Shown here: piece after piece, positions 7,146 through 14,385 of the stretch | Layout of the letters: the number at the start of each line of letters is the position of its first letter | How positions within the stretch are numbered: position 1 is the first letter of the stretch | Source: Virgibacillus_R byunsanensis | GTDB taxonomy: Bacteria; Bacillota; Bacilli; Bacillales; Amphibacillaceae | Assembly: GCF_042675965.1 (NCBI RefSeq) | Contig: NZ_JBHTKJ010000017.1 | Location: 1-27,121, forward strand | Direction of reading: 5' to 3' | Length of the DNA stretch: 27,121 nucleotides | Translations under genes and position numbers: made by a program | The notes under the pieces: model-generated | Databases searched by the model: none | Seen by the model: only the letters and a program-made list of their open reading frames with translations | What the model was told of the DNA's origin: nothing

Positions 7146-7933
7146 TCCAATACCTCCGAGCTTTTAGATTGAATGGCTTCACGAAGTTTGCGCAATGAAC
7201 GACGCTGCAGTCTGGAAACATGCATTTGAGATATCCCCAACAATTCACCTGTTTCCTTTTGACTCATATTTTCAAAATAAGTACAGGTTAAAATTTGCTG
7301 TTCACGTTTAGATAGAACTGGTAAAATCTTCTCAAGTAACATTTGCTGGTCAATATTTTCATAGCCGTCTTCGTTATTTCCGACTAAATCCAAAATAGCA
7401 ACTGTACTCCCATCAGAATCTGCTTCAACTTTTCGGTCCACTGAAAGTGCTTTATAGCTTTTACCCATTTCCATCGTTTCCAATACATCTTCTTCTGAAA
7501 CCTTTAAGTAACTCGCTATCTCAGAGACTGTTGGGGATTCTTGGTTTTGCGTGGTCAGTTCATCTACTGCCTTTTTTATTTTTGGTCCTAATTCTTTAAT
7601 CCGGCGTGGTACATGAACACTCCATGTCTTATCCCGAATAAAGCGTTTAATTTCACCAATTATAGTGGGAATAGCGAACGATTCAAATGATTTACCAAAC
7701 GAGGTATCGTATCTTCTAACAGCTCCTAATAATCCAATCATTCCGACTTGTACAAGATCTTCATGAATAGTACTGTTTTTTGAATACTTCCTTGCTATAG
7801 AACCCACAAGGTCGGTATACTTCAACACGATCTTTTCCTGAAGCTCTTCATTAGCTGGGTCTTTTTGTAAATGCTCAATCCATTTATAGACCTCATCACG
7901 TTCTTTATTGTGTGGTTGAGATTTGGTTGCCAT
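7142..7933 (-). CDS. sigB: RNA polymerase sigma factor SigB, general stress response
   Basis: 263-residue group-3 sigma-70 factor. Region 2 spans about residues 38-110 (LVQVGMIGLLGAVRRYD and FAIPTIIGEIKRFIRD), region 3 follows VPRRIKELGPKIKK, and the region 4 helix-turn-helix is near the C-terminus (LSKREQQILT, QKETGELLGISQMHVSRLQRR). I chose the ATG at 7933, the eighth codon of the longer frame, because GAGGTGG lies six bases upstream and the length then matches B. subtilis SigB. The start overlaps the end of rsbW by 29 bases. RsbW holds SigB inactive until RsbV is dephosphorylated. Confidence 0.97.
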   Translation of the reverse strand: MATKSQPHNKERDEVYKWIEHLQKDPANEELQEKIVLKYTDLVGSIARKYSKNSTIHEDLVQVGMIGLLGAVRRYDTSFGKSFESFAIPTIIGEIKRFIRDKTWSVHVPRRIKELGPKIKKAVDELTTQNQESPTVSEIASYLKVSEEDVLETMEMGKSYKALSVDRKVEADSDGSTVAILDLVGNNEDGYENIDQQMLLEKILPVLSKREQQILTCTYFENMSQKETGELLGISQMHVSRLQRRSLRKLREAIQSKSSEVLD

Positions 7934-8381
7934 TAAAATCCACCTCAGTTTCATGAAGGTACTTTGTCATTAATACAATAACGCCAGAATTGTTGTTTAT
8001 TTCAACTTTATCCATTAGTGCGTCAATTAAAAACAGACCAAAGCCTCCTTCACGTAGGTTTTCTACGGGTTCGGTGTTTTTATATGGACCAATTCCCCCT
8101 TTAATTTCATTTAGATTAAAGCTTCCCCCATGATCTGCAACCATTATTTCTAACCGGTCTTGGTATACACCAAAGCCAACCGTAACTTCACCTTGGTCAT
8201 TTTCCCCATAGGCATGTGTTACTGCGTTTGTAAGCGCCTCAGAGATAGCTACCTTTAAATCCTCTATATCTTCATAGGTGAAACCCATTCTATTGGCTAC
8301 TCCTGAAATACTTAAACGAACAACCCCTACATACTCTGCCTTTGCAGGGACTTTAATTTCAATAAAATCAAATTTTTCCAT
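7905..8381 (-). CDS. rsbW: RsbW, anti-sigma-B factor and serine kinase
   Basis: 158-residue GHKL-fold protein that binds SigB and phosphorylates RsbV. The N box is SEALTNAVTHAY (about 48-59), the G1 box is VADHGGSF (Asp83), and the G2 box is REGGFGLFLID (about 110-120). Length equals the family norm. The ATG overlaps the rsbV stop codon by one base (TAATG), behind an AGGTGGGAG site, so translation is coupled to its partner gene. Confidence 0.97.
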   Translation of the reverse strand: MEKFDFIEIKVPAKAEYVGVVRLSISGVANRMGFTYEDIEDLKVAISEALTNAVTHAYGENDQGEVTVGFGVYQDRLEIMVADHGGSFNLNEIKGGIGPYKNTEPVENLREGGFGLFLIDALMDKVEINNNSGVIVLMTKYLHETEVDFNGNQISTTQ

Positions 8382-8713
8382 TACTCACTCCCACCTTTAA
8401 TCGTAGCGTTTATATTAATTACTTCATTTAGGCCTGTGATTTTAAACAATCGTGAAACACGATCTTGTAAATTAACTAATTTTAGATGACTGTTATTTTC
8501 TTTAGTTGATTTTAATGCACTAATAAAAACTCCTAAACCTGTGCTATCCATATAGTTTACATTTTCCATATTTACTTCTACTGTATGTCCATCAACATTT
8601 GTTAATGGTAATAATGCTTCTTTTAACTGTGGCGCTGTATATGCATCAATTTCTCCCGAAAGGTTTACAATTGATTTTCCATTATTATCTACTACATTAA
8701 TTATTAAATCCAT
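8381..8713 (-). CDS. rsbV: RsbV, anti-anti-sigma factor
   Basis: 110-residue STAS-domain protein. The phosphoacceptor serine is in NYMDSTGLGVF (Ser57 with this start, Ser56 in B. subtilis). Unphosphorylated RsbV binds RsbW and frees SigB; RsbU makes that form and RsbW reverses it. I chose the ATG at 8713, two codons inside the longer frame, because the AGGGGG site touches the first ATG but lies at normal distance from the second. A sigma-B-type promoter lies upstream, overlapping the rsbU stop. Confidence 0.96.
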   Translation of the reverse strand: MDLIINVVDNNGKSIVNLSGEIDAYTAPQLKEALLPLTNVDGHTVEVNMENVNYMDSTGLGVFISALKSTKENNSHLKLVNLQDRVSRLFKITGLNEVININATIKGGSE

Positions 8714-8785
8714 TTCCATCCCCCTAATTAATTGTTGATTTATAAACCTACTAATTCAAAAAAGTTCATTAGTTGATTTATTTCA

Positions 8786-8811
8786 TTTCCCTTAATTAAA
8801 GAGTGTTAAAC
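8786..8811 (-). promoter_or_regulatory. Sigma-B-type promoter upstream of rsbV
   Basis: GTTTAA, a 14-nt spacer, then GGGAAA on the minus strand, close to the sigma-B consensus GTTTAA-N12-14-GGGTAT. The -35 hexamer overlaps the rsbU stop codon. The same location in B. subtilis holds the autoregulated sigma-B promoter for rsbV-rsbW-sigB-rsbX. Confidence 0.8.
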
Positions 8812-9816
8812 TTCCTTTTTTAAAATAAGCAACGTGAAGTCATCTTTTAACTGAAAGCCCTGCAGTCTCTCGAAATGTTTATACACATGGTTCACCATTT
8901 CCTGAGAAGGTAAATGCGCATATTGTTTTATGACACTTAATACCTCTTCTCGCTCAATAAACCTGTCCCCTTGTCTGCATTCAGTAACTCCATCCGTTAA
9001 CAAAATAACCATATCACCTTTACTGATTTGTTTAACATATTGTGGATAATTAGATTCTGGTGTGACCCCTAGCACAAGGCCCTTTGTCTCAAACTCTTTG
9101 AAAGTATCTGTTTTAGCATAATAGCAAAAGCCTGGTTCATGACCTGCTGATGAATATAGAAGTTTGCTTTCTGAGGGAATGTACTGAGCGTAGAACATTG
9201 TAATAAACATGCTAGGGTCAACATTTCGTTCAACCACACGATTCAAGTTTTCCAGGATCGCTTTTGGACTCATTGACTCTTCAGGAAAACTGTCCATGGA
9301 ATACTTAATCATTGACATACTTAATGCAGCTGGAATCCCTTTTCCGATTACATCTGCAACAGCAATACCTAAAGAACCATCTTTACCTGTAATAAAGTGA
9401 TGATAATCCCCATTCATCTGGTTTGCCGGGACACTTATCACCCCAATATCAAGCCCCTCAATTTTAGGTGTTTTCGTCGCTAAAAGAGTATCCTGCATGC
9501 TAGCAGCCACTGATATTTCAGATTTTAGTTCAGATTGCTCTTCTCGTAGGGTTTGATATTCCTGGTGTGCTAGGCCATAGGAAATCATCGTCTCCAAGAG
9601 GAATTCCATTGAATTCTGAACGTTACTCGATAAACTTGGATACAATTCTGTTAAAGCTTGAATATGCAAATTGACAATTTCTTCAGGCAAAATATTATTT
9701 TTTATAAATGACTTACTAATTTGCTCTGCCCCATATAGGGATTTTTCATCTTGCGTCTCAATGAAATGCTTTAACAAATTCTTATAAGTAACTGCATCTG
9801 ATTTAACGGTACCCAT
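8806..9816 (-). CDS. rsbU: RsbU, RsbT-activated PP2C phosphatase
   Basis: 336-residue protein, the size of B. subtilis RsbU (335). The N-terminal helical domain (about 1-85) is the RsbT-binding module and a helical linker follows (about 85-115). The C-terminal SpoIIE/PP2C domain (about 120-336) has GDYHH (Asp137), ADVIGKG (Asp155), LLTDGVTE (Asp275) and LKDDFTLLIL. Once RsbT leaves the stressosome it activates RsbU, which dephosphorylates RsbV. The ATG follows AAGGGGGG by seven bases. Unlike the tightly packed upstream genes, it is separated from rsbT by 83 bp containing a hairpin. Confidence 0.97.
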   Translation of the reverse strand: MGTVKSDAVTYKNLLKHFIETQDEKSLYGAEQISKSFIKNNILPEEIVNLHIQALTELYPSLSSNVQNSMEFLLETMISYGLAHQEYQTLREEQSELKSEISVAASMQDTLLATKTPKIEGLDIGVISVPANQMNGDYHHFITGKDGSLGIAVADVIGKGIPAALSMSMIKYSMDSFPEESMSPKAILENLNRVVERNVDPSMFITMFYAQYIPSESKLLYSSAGHEPGFCYYAKTDTFKEFETKGLVLGVTPESNYPQYVKQISKGDMVILLTDGVTECRQGDRFIEREEVLSVIKQYAHLPSQEMVNHVYKHFERLQGFQLKDDFTLLILKKEV

Positions 9817-9829
9817 AAAGTAACCCCCC

Positions 9830-9871
9830 TTATATACTAGTTGATAAAAATAAGGGGAACCTTCTTTCCAT
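9830..9871 (-). CDS. Possible 13-codon leader reading frame between rsbT and rsbU
   Basis: ATG behind AAGGGG (nine-base spacing) opens a frame reading MERRFPLFLSTSI and stopping at TAA, which directly adjoins the GGGGGG ribosome site of rsbU. The AAGGGG lies in the left arm of the 9846-9892 hairpin and the ATG in its loop. This arrangement could couple hairpin state to rsbU translation. It is short and could be chance. Confidence 0.2.
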   Translation of the reverse strand: MERRFPLFLSTSI

Positions 9872-9892
9872 TATGTAATTCCCCTTATTTTT
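9846..9892 (-). terminator. Hairpin (attenuator-like) between rsbT and rsbU
   Basis: A perfect 14-bp inverted repeat, AAAAATAAGGGGAA and TTCCCCTTATTTTT, with a 19-nt loop, starts 8 nt after the rsbT stop. The A-run, GGGG core and U-run resemble a weak intrinsic terminator. It would reduce, but not necessarily stop, read-through from rsbR-rsbS-rsbT into rsbU. Confidence 0.55.
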
Positions 9893-9899
9893 ATATTGG

Positions 9900-10310
9900 C
9901 TATCTTAGCCACTTAACTGCTTTGATTTTAGTCCCTTTTTCTTCTTCAGATTTAATATCAAATTCATCCATTAATCGTTTCACACCTGGAAGACCTGCAC
10001 CAAGTCCGCCTGAAGTTGTGTAACCATCTTGCATTACTAAGCTAATATCTTTTATACCAGGACCTGAATCAATGGCAATCATACATATTCCTTTTTTACC
10101 TATATTACTAACAACTTCTTCGAAACAAACCTGTCCACTCGCTGCATATAAGTATATATTTCGAGCTATTTCTGATATCGCAGTTGCGATACGGGCTTGG
10201 TCTACTGTACCGAATCCCACACTTTTAGCAATTTCACGACCAAGTTGGCGTGCAGCTACGATATCCCATTCTTTTTGAATTTTTATACAGGATTGAGGAT
10301 TGGGATTCAT
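9900..10310 (-). CDS. rsbT: RsbT, stressosome serine/threonine kinase and RsbU activator
   Basis: 136-residue GHKL kinase, length as in B. subtilis (133). The N box is SEIARN (about 46-51), the G1 box is DSGPGI (Asp81), and the glycine loop is GGLGAGLPG (about 101-109). RsbT phosphorylates RsbS and RsbR, is then released and switches on RsbU. ATG lies four bases after the rsbS stop, behind GGGGGA, so the two are co-translated. Confidence 0.96.
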   Translation of the reverse strand: MNPNPQSCIKIQKEWDIVAARQLGREIAKSVGFGTVDQARIATAISEIARNIYLYAASGQVCFEEVVSNIGKKGICMIAIDSGPGIKDISLVMQDGYTTSGGLGAGLPGVKRLMDEFDIKSEEEKGTKIKAVKWLR

Positions 10311-10314
10311 ATCA

Positions 10315-10671
10315 TTAATCCCCCAATTCCTGATGAAGTTTTACCAAGCCTTGTTCCAAATCTAAAGCAGTCGGAACATTGTGTAAATGAATTCCCAGAT
10401 CAATTAATGTCATTGCAACTGCAGGTTGAATACCTGTTAAAACTACTTTTGCCCCCATCAGATCTGACATCGTAACGACGTCCCCTAAAACCTTTGCAAT
10501 AAATGAATCAATGATTTCTACGGAGGTTAAGTCGATCACTACTCCTGATGTACCGCTCTTATGGATTTTATTCAATAAATCTTCTTGAAATTGAATCGCT
10601 GTATTATCATCTAACTCTGCTTGGATAGAGATAAGTAAATAATTATGCAACTTTAAAATAGGTATTCGCAT
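10315..10671 (-). CDS. rsbS: RsbS, stressosome STAS scaffold protein
   Basis: 118-residue single STAS domain. The RsbT phosphorylation site lies in EIIDSFIAKVLGDV (Ser56 with this start; Ser59 in B. subtilis), and the C-terminal ALDLEQGL block is conserved. RsbS forms the stressosome core with RsbR and sequesters RsbT. A GTG five codons upstream (10686) is also in frame, but the ATG at 10671 has GAGGAG seven bases before it. It begins four bases after the rsbR stop. Confidence 0.95.
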   Translation of the reverse strand: MRIPILKLHNYLLISIQAELDDNTAIQFQEDLLNKIHKSGTSGVVIDLTSVEIIDSFIAKVLGDVVTMSDLMGAKVVLTGIQPAVAMTLIDLGIHLHNVPTALDLEQGLVKLHQELGD

Positions 10672-10675
10672 TTGA

Positions 10676-11545
10676 TCACTCCTCACCCAAAGAATCTAGC
10701 ATGTCCACGATGCCTTCATCTTTTGTATCTAGGTTTACAATCTTACGGTCTGTTATCTCTAAGGCTGCACTAAATCCTTTTCGTAATGAACTTTTGGTCG
10801 GAAACTTTCCAAGATCAATCCCCAAATTAACAATTGTTTGCGCTATTTCCGGTCGAATTCCTACTAAGATACATGTGGAACCTATTAAACGAACTGCTTC
10901 TGCTGCTTGAATAATATGATGTGCCACCATCGTATCTACTACTGGAACACCCGTAATATCAATCAAGACTACCTCCGAATTATGGTTCATAACACCTTCG
11001 AGCAAGTTTTCCATTATTAGCTTCGCTCGTTCTGTATCAATTGTACCGATCAAAGGCATTATCGTAATATTATCCATCACTGGTATAAGTGGGGCAGATA
11101 ACTCCTGAAGAGCTATACGCTGCAAGGAAACAATATGCTCCCAACTACCAGAGTATTCGTTCACTAATTTACGTATAATAGGTTCCGTCCACGAGTCGAC
11201 ACTTTGCAGTACATTAGAAATGTATTTGGAATCAACTTGTTCTTCCTGAGAAAGTATAAAATCAATCGTTACCCTTCTAAAAACTTGTAGACCATCCGTA
11301 ATATAGCTTAACGGCCATCCTAAGTTAATTAGTTTTTCAGAAAACTCTTCTAACGTTAATGATGTACTTTGATTTTTAATACTAGTAAAAATAACATTTA
11401 CAAATTCCCTATTCGTACTCTCAAATAATTCATCTGAAACACTTGATGTATAATTTTCTTCTTTTAGTGTTTCAATTTCTTCCATCCACATATGAACAAT
11501 TGAATCACTATTTTTAAACACAATTTCTTTTAATTTTTGGTCCAT
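10676..11545 (-). CDS. rsbR: RsbR, stressosome sensor protein
   Basis: 289 residues. The N-terminal half is the non-heme globin-like sensor domain that forms the stressosome turrets; the C-terminal half (from about 150) is a STAS domain. The two RsbT target threonines fall at Thr171 (GTIDTER) and Thr205 (VVDTMVAHH), the same numbers as in B. subtilis RsbRA, which supports this start. The frame is open 63 bases further upstream, but GGGGGG sits six bases before this ATG. The tail is about 15 residues longer than B. subtilis RsbRA. Confidence 0.96.
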   Translation of the reverse strand: MDQKLKEIVFKNSDSIVHMWMEEIETLKEENYTSSVSDELFESTNREFVNVIFTSIKNQSTSLTLEEFSEKLINLGWPLSYITDGLQVFRRVTIDFILSQEEQVDSKYISNVLQSVDSWTEPIIRKLVNEYSGSWEHIVSLQRIALQELSAPLIPVMDNITIMPLIGTIDTERAKLIMENLLEGVMNHNSEVVLIDITGVPVVDTMVAHHIIQAAEAVRLIGSTCILVGIRPEIAQTIVNLGIDLGKFPTKSSLRKGFSAALEITDRKIVNLDTKDEGIVDMLDSLGEE

Positions 11546-11573
11546 TGATTTCCCCCCTAAACATAATGATTTT

Positions 11574-11603
11574 AATTTATGGGTGTAGTTACAAGTTTGA
11601 CAA
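11574..11603 (-). promoter_or_regulatory. Possible promoter of the rsbR operon
   Basis: TTGTCA, an 18-nt spacer, TAAATT on the minus strand, with a predicted leader of about 20 bases before rsbR. The -10 is poor; the call rests on position. Confidence 0.35.
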
Positions 11604-11721
11604 ATCATGCGGAGAATCCTGTTACTATCTATTGTTTACATTTGTTATTTAATAAATAATTGTAACATAATTTTGATAGTTACTCATAATCAAAGAGAAA
11701 GGAAAATATCCATTTATAGCC

Positions 11722-11875
11722 AGAACAAAAGCGTAAGCGCCCTTACAGGCTAGTTCACCACGACCTTGAAAAAAATGCGCTTTTTCTTCAAGCAAAGTTT
11801 CGTTGTCGTGCATTCTTTCCTGTGCATCGTAGCTGGACGTGGCTTAAAACAGTTAATAAATTATCTACAGGCTCC
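11722..11875 (+). repeat. Intergenic hairpin repeat family A, copy 2
   Basis: Starts AGAACAAAAGCGTAAGCGCC, passes through a hairpin in which CTTGAAAAAAATGCG folds on CTTTTTCTTCAAG, and ends TGGACGTGGCTTA then AGTTAATAAATTATCTACAGG. The ends match the copies at 18427-18673 (inverted) and 20629-20772; the middle differs. Confidence 0.75.
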
Positions 11876-11899
11876 AAATTTGATAGTTTCCTAAACCAC

Positions 11900-11933
11900 G
11901 AAAAAAACCCCTGTTTACCTAGAACAAGGGTTT
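11900..11933 (-). terminator. Rho-independent terminator of mazEF
   Basis: AAACCCTTGTT pairs with AACAGGGGTTT (11 bp, one G-T) around a 7-nt loop, followed by a T run, a few bases after the mazF stop codon. Confidence 0.9.
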
Positions 11934-11936
11934 AAG

Positions 11937-12296
11937 CTATTGTGCGTACATTTCTTTTAGTCCAAGACTGATCTCTAATGCCTGATCAATTTTCTTCATC
12001 ATCTCATTATCCAATTTCGTTATCTTATCTGTTAATCTTTGCTTGTCTAATGTACGAATTTGCTCTAATAATATGACAGAGTTTCGATCAAACCCATATC
12101 GCTTAGCGTTAATTTCTACATGTGTAGGAAGCTTTGCCTTTTGAATTTGGGCTGTAATTGCAGCAACAATTACTGTCGGACTAAATCTATTTCCAATATC
12201 ATTTTGTAGGATCAACACTGGGCGTATGCCCCCCTGCTCTGATCCAACCACAGGGGATAAATCAGCGAAATATACTTCGCCTCGTTGAACGATCAA
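11937..12296 (-). CDS. mazF: MazF-type toxin endoribonuclease (NdoA/EndoA)
   Basis: 119-residue MazF/PemK-family mRNA interferase, close to B. subtilis NdoA (116), which cleaves RNA at UACAU. The hallmark blocks RGEVYFADLSPVVGSEQGG, RPVLILQNDIGNRFSPT and LLEQIRTLDKQRL are present. The start is TTG with GGGGTG seven bases upstream, four bases after the antitoxin stop, so toxin synthesis depends on antitoxin translation. In B. subtilis and here the pair sits between alr and the sigB operon. A terminator follows directly. Confidence 0.96.
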   Translation of the reverse strand: MIVQRGEVYFADLSPVVGSEQGGIRPVLILQNDIGNRFSPTVIVAAITAQIQKAKLPTHVEINAKRYGFDRNSVILLEQIRTLDKQRLTDKITKLDNEMMKKIDQALEISLGLKEMYAQ

Positions 12297-12300
12297 ATTA

Positions 12301-12585
12301 TTACACCCCGATCACAGTGCGCTCTAGGGTGTTTTCAGCCTCCTCTTCAGCTTGAAAAGCTTCCGAAGCAATTGTTAGATTAATTCGAGCCATTTCCTGA
12401 TAGCCTTTTTGCATGGACTCGCGAAATTGTTGGACGTGCTCATCTTTCTTGTAATCCAAATAGTTTTTTGTAGCTTGACATATGAAGTCACTCAAATCTC
12501 TATTTTCATACTTCATTAATCCGTCCACCTCATTTAACAGGTTTTTTGGTAACCTTACCAATATTTCTTGTAAGCTCTCTGACAA
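12301..12585 (-). CDS. mazE: MazE-type antitoxin (NdoAI/EndoAI)
   Basis: About 94 residues: N-terminal ribbon-helix-helix region (ILVRLPKNLLNEVDGL) and a C-terminal toxin-binding segment (YQEMARINLTIASEAF, then ERTVIGV) that strongly resembles B. subtilis EndoAI. The start is uncertain. ATG at 12591 is only three bases from the GGAGG site, whereas the in-frame TTG at 12585 is nine bases away and gives an N-terminus MSES like B. subtilis; I prefer TTG. The protein should neutralise MazF and may autoregulate the operon. Confidence 0.92.
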   Translation of the reverse strand: MSESLQEILVRLPKNLLNEVDGLMKYENRDLSDFICQATKNYLDYKKDEHVQQFRESMQKGYQEMARINLTIASEAFQAEEEAENTLERTVIGV

Positions 12586-12636
12586 AACCATACACCTCCG
12601 CCAACTGTTGAACGATCATTATTAAATTCACCTTTT

Positions 12637-12665
12637 ATAATATCATTGTAAGCAATGCTTTGCAA
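12637..12665 (-). promoter_or_regulatory. Promoter of mazEF
   Basis: TTGCAA, a 17-nt spacer, TATTAT on the minus strand, about 45 bp upstream of mazE. It would let the toxin-antitoxin pair be expressed independently of alr. Confidence 0.5.
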
Positions 12666-12810
12666 AGGTATATAGAGAATTTTTTAGAAAAAAACTAGCT
12701 TATCGCAATGTTTATAGGAACTTAACGAGGAAAAATCTATGTCTTATCTGTATACTTATTTCCAGAATACAACTATTATGCCCCTTTGGACAATATTATA
12801 GAATAATTTC

Positions 12811-13938
12811 TTAGTTTTTATATATTCTAGGAACCCGTTGCGATATCATGCAAGGGATTTCATAGTTTATCGTATCCAAGTAGGATGCTATTTCATCCAG
12901 TTCAATTCTATTATGATATTGTTCTCCTATTAGTGTCACTTTTGTACCAACTGGATACGCTTGATCCAACCGTATCATCGTTTGATCCATACATATCCTA
13001 CCAACAATCGGCATTCGTTTACCGTCTACCAAGACTTCCATCCCCTGTAGTTTACGGGCCCATCCATCTGCATAACCAATTGGGATGGTGCCAATCCATT
13101 CATCCTCTTTGGCTTTGTAAGTGGCTCCGTAACTAATGGATTCCCCGGGTGCAATTGTTTTCACATGAATTAAACGGCTGTGTAGAGAAAAAGCAGGTTT
13201 TAACTCTATATCCTTTTCCTCTTTCACCGTTTGGGATGGGTACAATCCATACATGGCAATGCCAAATCGGATAAAATGGTGGAGATTTTCAGGGAAACGA
13301 ATGGCTGCTGCACTATTACCAATATGAATAGTTACAGCTTGCTTTTGTTTCCAGTGTTCCGTAAAAACGCGTAACAAATCTTCGAACCTGGCACGCTGTT
13401 CATGAAAATAGGATAAGTTATGCTCATCTGCTGTAGCAAAGTGGGTGTATATCCCTGTTAAGTATATGCGTTGATTTTCATTTAATTCGTTTAATAGCTC
13501 TACTAATTCATTCTTTGTACGGATACCTAGTCTACCCATTCCTGAATCCCACTTCATATGAAGTTTCAGGTCGTTTTTTAGAGGTAGATCTTTGACTTCC
13601 CTAATCCATTCTTTCTGAAAAAATGTCAGGGTTACATCATATTCCGTCGCAGTTGGCACATCTTGAGGAGTCACCCGACCGAACACTAAAATAGGGACAT
13701 TTATGTTAGCCTTACGAAGAGATATTGCTTCTTCTAATAATGCAACAGCAAGTGTATCGGCACCAGCTTTTAGTGCACTTTTAGCGACCTGAACAGCACC
13801 GTGACCATACCCATCAGCTTTAACGACTGCAATAATACCACTCTGTTGAGGTAGCTTTTGCTTCATTTGCTTCACATTAAATCGAATGGCATCGAGATTT
13901 ATTTCAGCCCATGTATCTCTATAAAAAGTCTCTACCAC
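12811..13938 (-). CDS. alr: Alanine racemase
   Basis: 375-residue fold-type III PLP enzyme that makes D-alanine for peptidoglycan and teichoic acid. The PLP lysine is Lys40 in AVVKADGYGHG; the catalytic tyrosine is Tyr270 in ISYGATY; Arg136 lies in GMGRLG; the CMDQ block is at 316-319. Length is normal. It starts with GTG after GGGAG, ten bases away, so the site is slightly distant. A good promoter lies upstream and mazEF follows after 219 bp, as in B. subtilis. A second alr elsewhere in the genome is possible. Confidence 0.97.
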   Translation of the reverse strand: MVETFYRDTWAEINLDAIRFNVKQMKQKLPQQSGIIAVVKADGYGHGAVQVAKSALKAGADTLAVALLEEAISLRKANINVPILVFGRVTPQDVPTATEYDVTLTFFQKEWIREVKDLPLKNDLKLHMKWDSGMGRLGIRTKNELVELLNELNENQRIYLTGIYTHFATADEHNLSYFHEQRARFEDLLRVFTEHWKQKQAVTIHIGNSAAAIRFPENLHHFIRFGIAMYGLYPSQTVKEEKDIELKPAFSLHSRLIHVKTIAPGESISYGATYKAKEDEWIGTIPIGYADGWARKLQGMEVLVDGKRMPIVGRICMDQTMIRLDQAYPVGTKVTLIGEQYHNRIELDEIASYLDTINYEIPCMISQRVPRIYKN

Positions 13939-13988
13939 AACTAGTTGACTCCCTTCATAACTATTGTCCTTTTAAAATTTCTTATCTT

Positions 13989-14017
13989 ATTATTTCGTTT
14001 TCTAACTCCACTGTCAA
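13989..14017 (-). promoter_or_regulatory. Sigma-A promoter of alr
   Basis: Perfect -35 TTGACA, 17-nt spacer, -10 AATAAT (5 of 6) on the minus strand, about 50 bp upstream of the GTG start. Confidence 0.65.
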
Positions 14018-14027
14018 TTGGAAACAA

Positions 14028-14125
14028 TTAGAAAACTTGGCATTCGCCAAACCTTTATAGCGAATGGCCTAGTTGCACTTATGCAGTGATAAGGAAGTTT
14101 TATACTTTCTTACCTGCTAAGAAAA
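14028..14125 (+). repeat. Intergenic repeat family B, copy 2
   Basis: TTAGAAAACTTGGC, then a hairpin GGCATTCGC/GCGAATGGCC, TAGTTGCACTTATG, and a TTTATACTTTCTTACCTGC tail. It has the same order of elements as 1615-1707 and runs directly into family A copy 3. Confidence 0.65.
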
Positions 14126-14302
14126 GCGCAAGCGCCCTGAAAGACACGACCGCATAAGCAAAACGGCTGGAGAAAGGTGTTTTTTCCTTTCGCAAGACGG
14201 ATTGCTTATGTCGCGAGTGGCTGGGCGCTGGAGCTAGACATGGCTCTTGCTGACAAGAAACTTTACTTTATAGTACCAAAATTTTATACTTTCCTTACCT
14301 GC
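14118..14302 (+). repeat. Intergenic hairpin repeat family A, copy 3
   Basis: Almost identical to 4012-4190, in the same orientation. The visible differences are one substitution in the hairpin loop and one short duplication (CTTTA) near the 3' end. The block is bracketed by near-identical tails, TTTATACTTTC(C)TTACCTGC, at 14098-14117 and 14283-14302. A further fragment, GAACAAAAGCTAGAAG with CCCTTACAGGCTAA, follows at 14303-14334 and recurs inverted at 18646-18673. Confidence 0.85.
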
Positions 14303-14334
14303 GAACAAAAGCTAGAAGAGCCCTTACAGGCTAA

Positions 14335-14371
14335 CAAATAAAAGCAGACCCCCTCTCCTTATGAGTCTGCT
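14335..14371 (-). terminator. Terminator after the ydcC-like lipoprotein gene
   Basis: AGCAGAC pairs with GTCTGCT around a purine-rich loop, followed by TTTTATTTG, 14 bp after the stop codon. It separates the acpS-nnr-ydcC unit from alr. Confidence 0.65.
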
Positions 14372-14385
14372 AACATCGACACTAT

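Larger units (their letters stand above)
11546..11936. other. Intergenic region between mazF and rsbR
   Basis: About 390 bp without a gene. It contains the mazF terminator, a copy of hairpin repeat A (11722-11875) and an AT-rich stretch with the possible rsbR promoter. The mazF terminator implies that rsbR is not simply co-transcribed with mazEF. Confidence 0.65.
13939..14385. other. Intergenic region between alr and the ydcC-like gene
   Basis: About 450 bp without a gene. In order it has the alr promoter, repeat B copy 2, repeat A copy 3, a fragment shared with the 18.5-kb repeat, and the terminator of the lipoprotein gene. Confidence 0.75.

Noticed and set aside
10197..10475. 92-codon plus-strand frame across rsbT/rsbS
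   Set aside because: It is antisense to two well-conserved stressosome genes without an initiation signal.
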